Positions 32,970-38,681 of a stretch of DNA of 38,681 nt are shown piece after piece (position 1 is the stretch's first letter; each line of letters opens with the position of its first letter). The translations under genes were made by a program, and so were the position numbers. Source of the stretch: Pelagibius sp. (GTDB lineage Bacteria; Pseudomonadota; Alphaproteobacteria; Kiloniellales; Kiloniellaceae); NCBI RefSeq assembly GCF_028289705.1, contig NZ_JANQOI010000073.1, positions 1-38,681 on the forward strand, written 5' to 3'. The notes beneath the pieces were generated by a model that had not been told where the DNA came from, searched no databases, and saw only the letters and a list, made by a program, of their open reading frames with translations.

Positions 32970-33470
32970 ATGGTAGAACTCGTTCAAGAATCCCGCCATC
33001 CGATCAACCCCCTCGACCTTCTCGAAGAGCTCGGCAGCGCCAATGACTGGACCTGCGACCGCCACTCTGAGTCCGAGCTGCTCATCGAAATGTCCGGTCA
33101 CTGGTGCGAGTACCACATGTATTCCGTCTGGCAGGAGCAGGTGAGTTCCATGTTCTTTTCCTGCCACTTCGACCTCAAGGTCCCCAAGGCCCAGCACAAG
33201 GATGTTTGCGCCCTGCTGGCCCAGGCCAACGAACGGCTCTGGCTCGGTCACTTCGACCTGATGGCCGAGGAAGGGGCCCTGATGTACCGCCACACCATTC
33301 CCCTGCGCGGCCTGCCCGGCGCCTCCGTCGAACAGTTGGAGGACTTGGTGGAGGCGGCGCTGATGGAGTGCGACCGGGTCTATCCGGCGCTGCAGATGGT
33401 GATCTGGGGCGGTGCCACAGTGAAAGACGCCTTGAGCGCAGCCCTGATGGAGACCGTCGGCGAAGCCTGA
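32970..33470 (+). CDS. YbjN domain-containing protein
   Basis: The 166-aa protein belongs to the YbjN family: INPLDLLEELGSANDWTCDR, ELLIEMSGHWCEYHMYSVWQ, FFSCHFDLKVPKAQHKDVCA and the final VYPALQMVIWGGATVKDAL. It has no signal peptide. YbjN proteins have been connected with motility and stress in E. coli, but their activity is unknown. In many alphaproteobacteria the gene lies directly before proC, as here (342 bp apart, with repeat copy C between). The ATG at 32970 has AGAGG upstream; an in-frame GTG at 32922 is less likely. Confidence 0.9.
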   Translation: MVELVQESRHPINPLDLLEELGSANDWTCDRHSESELLIEMSGHWCEYHMYSVWQEQVSSMFFSCHFDLKVPKAQHKDVCALLAQANERLWLGHFDLMAEEGALMYRHTIPLRGLPGASVEQLEDLVEAALMECDRVYPALQMVIWGGATVKDALSAALMETVGEA

Positions 33471-33528
33471 GAGTCTAACCCGAACTGAATCCGATCCGTC
33501 AGAGGATTCCCCTGTTCTGATCTCTCCA

Positions 33529-33618
33529 ATCGTCATTGTCGGACTTGTTCCGACAATCCATTGACGTACGAGTCTCGGACCTTCCATGGACCCTCGGGAC
33601 GAGCCCGAGGGTGACGAT
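33529..33618. repeat. Double-hairpin intergenic repeat, copy C (inverted)
   Basis: This copy runs in the opposite direction to A and B. On the reverse strand it reads ACCCTCGGG/CCCGAGGGT, then ATTGTCGGA/TCCGACAAT, where a C-G pair of copies A and B is replaced by T-A on both arms. It lies in the 342-bp YbjN-proC gap, which otherwise holds no gene. Confidence 0.88.
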
Positions 33619-33812
33619 GGGGGAGGGATAACGTTGGTAGGCCATTGACACCATGCCATTCATTTCGAGCCAGACTGTGAACCCATATGACCTGACTCAG
33701 GCCTGTTCCGGCGCGGCAACCCGGTGGTAGATTGCCGCCGGAGGCCGGGTGCCCGCGCATTTCGGTTGCGCGCCCGCCTCAGAGCGTTCGGTGCCTGGCG
33801 GGGGAAGGCGGC

Positions 33813-34628
33813 ATGAAACTTTCCGGTCCTTTGCTTCTGGTCGGCTGCGGCAAGATGGGCGGCGCCCTGCTGGAGGGCTGGCTTCACCGCGGCCTGGAGG
33901 CCGGGGAGGTGTGGATCGTCGAGCCGAACGCAGCCCCGGTGCAGCACTTTCTGGACCGTGGCGCCCACCATGCCGAGGGCGCCGCCGAGCTGCCGCCGGA
34001 GATCCGTCCGGCGCTGATCGTCTTTGCCGTAAAACCGCAGATGCTGGCCGAGACCCTGCCACACTACCGCGGCTTCGCGGCGGCGGGGGCGGCGGTGGTG
34101 TCCATCGCCGCCGGCTGGCGGATCGCTGCCTTCGAAGAGGTTCTGGGCGCGCAGACCCCGGTGGTGCGGGCCATGCCCAACACCCCGGCGGCGGTGGGCC
34201 GGGGCATGACCGTGCTCTGCGCCAATCCGCATTGTGGCCAGTCCTTGCGGGATCTTGCCGGCGAGCTGCTCTCCGCCGTCGGGGCGGTGGCCTGGATCGA
34301 CAGCGAGGCGCTGATGGACGCGGTGACCGCAGTTTCCGGCAGCGGCCCCGCCTATGTCTTCCTGCTGATCGAATGCCTGGCCGAGGCCGGGGTCGAGGCC
34401 GGACTGCCCGCCGATCTGGCCATGCAACTGGCCCGGGTCACGGTGGCCGGCGCAGGCGCCCTGGTGGACCAGTCGGCGGACCCGGCCGCGACCCTGCGCA
34501 AGAACGTCACCTCCCCCGGCGGCACCACCCAGGCGGCGCTGGAAGTGCTGATGGCCGAGGACGGCCTGCAGCCCCTGATGACCAAGGCCATCGCCGCCGC
34601 CGCCGCCCGCAGCCGGGAGCTGGGGTAG
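33813..34628 (+). CDS. proC: Pyrroline-5-carboxylate reductase
   Basis: ProC reduces pyrroline 5-carboxylate to proline with NAD(P)H, the last step of proline synthesis. The 271-aa protein has the nucleotide-binding start LLVGCGKMGGALLEGWLHRG, the mid-domain strings FAVKPQM and RAMPNTPAAVGRGMTVL, and the family signature VTAVSGSGPAYVFLLIECLA followed by TSPGGTTQAALEVL. The ATG at 33813 has GGGGAAGG upstream; the in-frame extension to 33732 is rejected. Length is normal. Confidence 0.97.
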   Translation: MKLSGPLLLVGCGKMGGALLEGWLHRGLEAGEVWIVEPNAAPVQHFLDRGAHHAEGAAELPPEIRPALIVFAVKPQMLAETLPHYRGFAAAGAAVVSIAAGWRIAAFEEVLGAQTPVVRAMPNTPAAVGRGMTVLCANPHCGQSLRDLAGELLSAVGAVAWIDSEALMDAVTAVSGSGPAYVFLLIECLAEAGVEAGLPADLAMQLARVTVAGAGALVDQSADPAATLRKNVTSPGGTTQAALEVLMAEDGLQPLMTKAIAAAAARSRELG

Positions 34629-34716
34629 CCCCCGTCTCGTTCGCGCCGGCGGCGGTGCTTTCATCAATCTTGGTGTATGATCGCCTTTCCAATTCGCGCA
34701 ATCGGTGTGCTGGAAA

Positions 34717-35514
34717 ATGGACGAGGCAGCCCTTCGGGCATTCTGGCAGGAGATGAAGGAAACGGTTCGGTGCTTCCGCAAGGAGGACCGCGACCGCATC
34801 GTTTTTGGCGCGCGTCGAAAGCGTTTCGCGCGCATTCTGGGACAGCCGACCGGCGGGCATGACTACAGGATTTTGCCCACTGTTGCGGACAAGGTCCTGC
34901 TCGACTTTGAGCGACAGAACAAAACCGCCCTGCCGCCGGCCTACCGCACCTATCTCCAGGTATTCGGAGCCGGGGGAGCCGGACCGAATTATGGAATTGA
35001 CGATTTCGCCAAGGTTCCGCCCGGTCATGATTTCTCGACGCCGTTCCCCTATCGCGAATCGCTGCTGGATGATGACTACTACGACTGGCCGACTTATGAA
35101 GACGGGTGGGGTTTTCCGGGACTTTTGCACATCAGCGATCTTGGATGCGCCTGCGATGCTCTGCTCGAATTGAATGGGCCTCAACCGGGCACGGTGTGGC
35201 ACGAGACCGAAGACGGTTTTCTCAAGCAGGGCCGCTTTGCCGACTACTACAGAGAATGGGCAAGGGACACGCGCCGATATATCGACAGCCATGCGACCCT
35301 GCGATCCTTTGCGAATAGGGTCGATTGGTGGGGTCGCTACTCCCACCTCAAGCTCGATGAGATCCTGGAAGCGGTCGACTGCGAACACCATAGTTCGGAG
35401 GACTGGAGCATAATGCAGGTTCCGGAGGGTGAAGTTTGGGTGATGTTCCATGGAATTCCCGGGAAGGTCGTCGTCAATGACGCAGGTGCGATTCAACGGA
35501 TCGATCTCACATAG
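34717..35514 (+). CDS. SUKH (SMI1/KNR4) family protein
   Basis: The 265-aa protein looks like a SUKH-superfamily member: a helix and strand reading TVADKVLLDFERQNKTALPP, then YRTYLQVFGAGGAGPNYGID, the usual motif where an acidic helix meets a G-rich turn, and WGFPGLLHISDLGCACDALL later. SUKH proteins commonly serve as immunity proteins against polymorphic or contact-dependent toxins, but some are orphan or have other roles. No toxin gene is adjacent. GC is lower than in proC, which supports recent acquisition. The ATG at 34717 is chosen over a start four codons earlier. Confidence 0.75.
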   Translation: MDEAALRAFWQEMKETVRCFRKEDRDRIVFGARRKRFARILGQPTGGHDYRILPTVADKVLLDFERQNKTALPPAYRTYLQVFGAGGAGPNYGIDDFAKVPPGHDFSTPFPYRESLLDDDYYDWPTYEDGWGFPGLLHISDLGCACDALLELNGPQPGTVWHETEDGFLKQGRFADYYREWARDTRRYIDSHATLRSFANRVDWWGRYSHLKLDEILEAVDCEHHSSEDWSIMQVPEGEVWVMFHGIPGKVVVNDAGAIQRIDLT

Positions 35515-35557
35515 CGCAGGGCTTTGAATTCCGGCGTTCCGGCGCCATGTTTGACTT

Positions 35558-36478
35558 ATGACGAGATCTTCCCAGACGACCCGCCGCGCGGTGCTGGGCG
35601 GTTTGGCGGCGCTGCCGTTTGCAGGGCGGCTGGGCAGCGCCTACGCTAGCGCGCCGATAACGCGGGCAATCCCCGGCACCGGCGAACACCTGCCGGTTAT
35701 TGGCATGGGGACCTGGATCACCTTCAACGTCGGCTCCAGTGGGCGCCTGCGCGATGCCCGCAGCGCGGTGCTGCGGACCTTCTTCGAAGCCGGCGGCGGC
35801 ATGATCGACTCCTCGCCGATGTACGGCTCCTCCGAGGCGGTGATCGGCCATGGGCTGAAACGGACGGGCCGGCCGGCCTCCCTGTTCTCGGCCACCAAGG
35901 TCTGGACCTGGGGCCGGGCCGACGGGGTCGAGCAGATGGAAGAGTCCCGGCGGCTCTGGGGACTGGAGCGTTTCGACCTGCTGCAGGTCCACAACCTGCT
36001 GTCCTGGGAGGACCACCTGGAAACCCTGCGCGCCATGAAGGCCGAGGGGCGGCTGCGCTACATCGGGATCACCACCTCCCACGGCCGCCGCCACGGCGAC
36101 TTCGAGGCGATCATGCGCCGCGAGGACATCGACTTCGTCCAGTTCACTTACAACCTGGTGGACCGGGAGGCGGAGCGCCGCCTGCTGCCGCTGGCGGCGG
36201 AGCGGGGCCTGGCCGTGATTGTCAACCGCCCGTTCCGCCGCGGCGCCCTCTTCGACCGTTTCGCCCATCTCCCCCTGCCGGGCTGGGCGGCGGAGATCGA
36301 CTGCGCCAACTGGGCCCAGGTCTTCCTGAAGTTCGCGGTCTCCCACCCGGCGGTCACCTGCGCCATCCCGGCCACCAGCCGGGTCGACCACATGACCGAG
36401 AACATGGGGGCGCTCCACGGCCGTCTGCCGGACGCGGCGTTGCGCCGGCGCATGGTGACGGACATCGAAGCTGCGTAG
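35558..36478 (+). CDS. Tat-exported aldo/keto reductase
   Basis: The 306-aa protein begins with a twin-arginine signal, TTRRAVLGGLAALPFAG, followed by a probable cleavage near residue 31, so it is predicted to be exported folded with its cofactor. The aldo/keto reductase core shows the catalytic tetrad in order: Asp and Tyr in MIDSSPMYGSSEAV, Lys in SATKVW, His in LLQVHNLL. The final IPATSRVDHMTENMGAL is the usual cofactor-end motif. An NAD(P)H-using enzyme outside the cytoplasm is unusual, and the substrate is unknown. No Shine-Dalgarno is clear. It converges on the next gene with 48 bp between stops. Confidence 0.9.
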   Translation: MTRSSQTTRRAVLGGLAALPFAGRLGSAYASAPITRAIPGTGEHLPVIGMGTWITFNVGSSGRLRDARSAVLRTFFEAGGGMIDSSPMYGSSEAVIGHGLKRTGRPASLFSATKVWTWGRADGVEQMEESRRLWGLERFDLLQVHNLLSWEDHLETLRAMKAEGRLRYIGITTSHGRRHGDFEAIMRREDIDFVQFTYNLVDREAERRLLPLAAERGLAVIVNRPFRRGALFDRFAHLPLPGWAAEIDCANWAQVFLKFAVSHPAVTCAIPATSRVDHMTENMGALHGRLPDAALRRRMVTDIEAA

Positions 36479-36526
36479 TGGGTTTTCGACTGGCGTCGAG
36501 CCGGTGCCGTCAAAACCTGAAACACG

Positions 36527-37063
36527 CTAGCGGTCGAAGGGGGCGGGCCAGGCCTCCAACAGTTTGCCGCTTTCGATGTCGAAGGCCATGCGGCGGTCTT
36601 CCACGGTGTGCACCAGGAAGCGTCCCTGCCCATCGATCCCCAGGGTGCGGCCCCAGCGAAAGTGGGAAACCGTGAGTTCGAGATTGTCGGTGTCCTCGAT
36701 CACTTCCGACAGCGGCACCCGGCGCAGCAGGCGGCCGCGTCGCCAGAAGGTGATCAGGGTGGTCTGGGGCCGGTAGTCCCACTGCAGCAGCCCGAGGCCC
36801 TGATAGCCGACCACCAGATGCTCGCCGTCGTCGGCCAGATGGGCGTCGCGGAACCAGCCGGGCATGCTCCAGAGCACCTTGCCGTCCTTTACGACGTTGG
36901 TTCGCACGGACCCGGCGTCCATGACCGCACAGAAGGCGCCGTTCTGCGAGCAGACCGTCTTGTCCTGCGGCGGCGGCAGGGGCGCGTCGGCCTTGGCGTG
37001 CGGAACCGCCAGCCCGGCGGCGGTCAGCATCGAAACGGCAAAAAGGCATGTCGGAACGCGCAC
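36527..37063 (-). CDS. Exported protein of unknown function
   Basis: The likely start is the GTG at 37061-37063, with GGAGAAGG five bases upstream, giving 178 aa and a signal peptide (CLFAVSMLTAAGLAVPHAKA). An in-frame reading to 37204 adds 47 residues that run through the divergent promoter area. The mature protein contains two cysteines (VCSQNGAFCAVMD) and repeated beta strands such as HLVVGYQGLGLLQWDYRPQT and LGIDGQGRFLVHTVEDRRMA, which could be blades of a small beta structure. I recognise no family. It is divergent from the GFA gene, 139 bp away. Confidence 0.72.
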   Translation of the reverse strand: MRVPTCLFAVSMLTAAGLAVPHAKADAPLPPPQDKTVCSQNGAFCAVMDAGSVRTNVVKDGKVLWSMPGWFRDAHLADDGEHLVVGYQGLGLLQWDYRPQTTLITFWRRGRLLRRVPLSEVIEDTDNLELTVSHFRWGRTLGIDGQGRFLVHTVEDRRMAFDIESGKLLEAWPAPFDR

Positions 37064-37202
37064 GCAGCCTTCTCCCAGGGGGTCCAACCACCATAAACTA
37101 GCGAAAAGGACGAAAGTGGCAAAAGCATGGGCGTAGGGGCCTTTGGAACCGGAGACTCTCCGCGACCGAGGCCCCGGGCACAAAGATCGACAAGGAGGTC
37201 CC

Positions 37203-37655
37203 ATGACGACGCTGTCCGGCCGCTGCCTCTGTGGTGCCGTGCGCTTCGAACTGCACGGCGCGCTCAGCGCGCCCCATGCCTGCCACTGTACCGAATGCCG
37301 CCGCCAAAGCGGCCACTACGTGGTGGCCAGCGAGGTCGCGCGCGCCGGCTTCGCGCTGACGGAGGATCGGGGCCTCAAGTGGTACCGCTCCTCGGACTCT
37401 GCGCGCCGCGGTTTCTGCGGCGACTGCGGCGCGGTGCTGTTCTGGGATGACGGCGGCGAAGCCGTCAGCATCAACCTCGGCTGCCTGGAGGGACCCACCG
37501 GCCTCACCCTCCAGCGTCACATCTTCGTCGACGAGAAGGGCGACTACTACGCCCTCGACGACAGCCTGCCGAAGTTCGCCGGCTACGACCGCCCGTTGGA
37601 AGCGGAGGGGACAGCAAAGTCTGACACAACAAAGGCCCCGTCACCCTCCCGCTGA
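37203..37655 (+). CDS. GFA family (CENP-V/GFA domain) zinc protein
   Basis: The 150-aa protein has the glutathione-dependent formaldehyde-activating fold with zinc cysteines: Cys8 and Cys10 in GRCLCGAVRF, Cys27, Cys29 and Cys32 in HACHCTECRR, and Cys72 and Cys75 in GFCGDCGAVLFW. Few members of this family truly act on S-hydroxymethylglutathione, so the reaction is unknown. AAGGAGG lies six bases before the ATG at 37203, so the longer in-frame reading from 37143 is rejected. The tail after about residue 130 is not conserved in character. A strong hairpin with a T run follows the stop. Confidence 0.92.
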   Translation: MTTLSGRCLCGAVRFELHGALSAPHACHCTECRRQSGHYVVASEVARAGFALTEDRGLKWYRSSDSARRGFCGDCGAVLFWDDGGEAVSINLGCLEGPTGLTLQRHIFVDEKGDYYALDDSLPKFAGYDRPLEAEGTAKSDTTKAPSPSR

Positions 37656-37659
37656 CGCG

Positions 37660-37696
37660 GACCCCTCCCTCTTCCGCGCCGAGGAGAGGGTCTTTT
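37660..37696 (+). terminator. Intrinsic terminator after the GFA gene
   Basis: GACCC-CTCC pairs with GGAG-(A)-GGGTC, a 9-bp stem with one bulged base and a 14-base loop, followed directly by TTTTGTT. It starts 5 bp after the GFA stop. Confidence 0.7.
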
Positions 37697-37700
37697 GTTG

Positions 37701-37723
37701 CCCTCGCCCCTGGTGGGAGAGGG
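37701..37723. repeat. CCCTC/GAGGG inverted repeat
   Basis: CCCTCGCCC and GGGAGAGGG pair except for one base across a 5-base loop. Together with GGGTGAGGGG near 37770 it resembles a dispersed intergenic element of proteobacteria. Only one copy is in the window, so the call is tentative. Confidence 0.4.
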
Positions 37724-37804
37724 CTGCGCAGGCTTGGCGAGATCGTAGATCGCGCTTAGCCGGAGCTGGGTGAGGGGGAATCGGGTGCCGGTGATGACTC
37801 CGCG

Positions 37805-38659
37805 CTAGCTTGTCTCCCCCGCCTGCTTGAGATAGCGGCCCGGGGTGTCGCCGAGGCGGCGGCGGAACATGGCGATGAAGGCGCTGGGGCTCTGGTAGCC
37901 GAGGTCGTAGGCGACGGCGGTGACGGCCTCGCCCTCGGCCAGACGCGCGACGGCGGCCATGAGGCGCAGGCGCTCGCGCCACTCGCCGAAGGTGAGGCCG
38001 GTCTCCTTCACGAAGAGCCGCGCCAGGGTGCGCTCGCTGGCCCCGGCAGAGCGCGCCCAGCCGCCCAGCGAACGGCCGTCCGCCGGGTCGTCGGTCATCG
38101 CCCGGGTCACCTTCAAAAGGCGCGGATCGCGCGGCTGCGGCAGGTGCAGCGGTTCCGGCTCCAACGCCCCCAGCTCGTCAAGGATCACCGCCATGATGCG
38201 CGCCTCCGGCCCCTCGGGGCCGTAGTCCGTGCCGATCTCCACGGCGCGCAGGATCAGCGCGCGCAACAGCGGCGGCACCGCCAGCACGCAGCAGTCCCCC
38301 GGCAGGCCCGCGGCCACCACCGGGTCGATGTAGAGGGTGCGCATGGCGATCGCCTGTTGGTGGATCACCTGGTGTTCGACCCCCGGCGGAATCCAGACCG
38401 CCTGTTCCGGCGCCACCACCCAGGTGCCGGCGGCGGTATCGACGGTCATCACCCCCGCCGAGGCGTAGAGCAGTTGGCCGCGGGTGTGGTGGTGCCAGTC
38501 GCGCCGGCTGGGCCCGGCGTAGTCGCGGGCCAGCGGCGCCACCGGGCGCGCGGCATCAGCCAGTTCCCCGGGATGGCCCATAGGATCGTCGGCGGGAGGG
38601 TCGACGGGGCGGATGCGCCAGGACCCGGCCGCCTGTTGAGTTTGTCTGATTCTCGGCAT
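37805..38659 (-). CDS. AraC family transcriptional regulator with cupin sensor
   Basis: The 284-aa protein has an N-terminal cupin-like sensor domain (RDWHHHTRGQLLYASAGVMT, then VVAPEQAVWIPPGVEHQVIH) and a C-terminal pair of AraC helix-turn-helix motifs (LGGWARSAGASERTLARLF, then VTAVAYDLGYQSPSAFIAMF, ending RRRLGDTPGRYLKQ). The cupin histidines suggest metal or small-ligand binding. The ATG at 38659 is near the window edge, so its promoter and any divergent target gene lie mostly outside. No target can be named from this window. Confidence 0.93.
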   Translation of the reverse strand: MPRIRQTQQAAGSWRIRPVDPPADDPMGHPGELADAARPVAPLARDYAGPSRRDWHHHTRGQLLYASAGVMTVDTAAGTWVVAPEQAVWIPPGVEHQVIHQQAIAMRTLYIDPVVAAGLPGDCCVLAVPPLLRALILRAVEIGTDYGPEGPEARIMAVILDELGALEPEPLHLPQPRDPRLLKVTRAMTDDPADGRSLGGWARSAGASERTLARLFVKETGLTFGEWRERLRLMAAVARLAEGEAVTAVAYDLGYQSPSAFIAMFRRRLGDTPGRYLKQAGETS

Positions 38660-38681
38660 CGACTGGCATTCTATAGCAAGA

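Noticed and set aside
1-38681. CRISPR array, insertion sequence, integrase or phage genes
   Set aside because: No regularly spaced direct repeats, transposase motifs or recombinase motifs were seen on either strand.

Overview
The window looks like a chromosomal segment of a high-GC alphaproteobacterium, most likely from the Rhodospirillales or a neighbouring order. The basis is gene content and order: MoxR/DUF58/BatA-DUF4159 divergent from DUF1285-CoA pyrophosphatase-DUF6111-CCA transferase, trmL divergent from petABC, a long L25/TL5-type ribosomal protein with pth and ychF, and lgt-MidA-pgeF. The alphaproteobacterial intergenic repeat whose spurious translation reads VIAGLVPAIH / DPRDKPEGDD also occurs three times. 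Species assignment is not possible by reading alone. No tRNA, rRNA, CRISPR array, insertion sequence or phage gene was recognised.

Layout. 1-3.85 kb (minus): an operon for a MoxR ATPase, a DUF58 protein and a BatA/DUF4159 membrane protein cut by the window edge. 3.95-6.7 kb (plus): DUF1285, CoA pyrophosphatase, DUF6111 and CCA-adding enzyme, ending tail to tail with hemF and trmL (minus). 8.35-11 kb (plus): petABC, the complete cytochrome bc1 complex, closed by a hairpin terminator and followed by MTA phosphorylase and a glyoxalase-like protein. 13-16.5 kb: DUF302 and lipoprotein genes, then a TetR repressor divergent from an AhpD-like gene, a 48-codon ORF and a PNP-oxidase-fold gene. The TetR and AhpD promoters carry near-identical palindromes. 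16.7-21.9 kb is an accessory stretch: a dienelactone hydrolase, a DUF1152 gene of lower GC, two tandem paralogous 52-aa membrane proteins (minus), two lipoproteins, and a protein with an N-terminal ribbon-helix-helix domain, one membrane segment or signal peptide, and four EF-hands. 21.97-29.9 kb (minus) is a housekeeping run, lgt, MidA-like, pgeF, a creatinase-like M24 protein, a 22-aa peptide, prs, rplY, pth and ychF. 30-38.7 kb is mixed: hldD, an orphan PstS-like protein, UbiK-like, YbjN, proC, a SUKH protein, a Tat-exported aldo/keto reductase, an exported protein of unknown function, a GFA protein and an AraC regulator.

How it fits together. Most genes are core functions: respiration, haem and tRNA maturation, PRPP synthesis, translation fidelity, lipoprotein and LPS precursors, and proline synthesis. 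The parts that look least described are the RHH/EF-hand protein with its internal Shine-Dalgarno and second start, the twin 52-aa membrane proteins, the TetR-controlled AhpD/48-aa/PNPOx unit, the M24-fold protein that has lost every metal ligand, and the three-copy double-hairpin repeat with a compensatory base-pair change.
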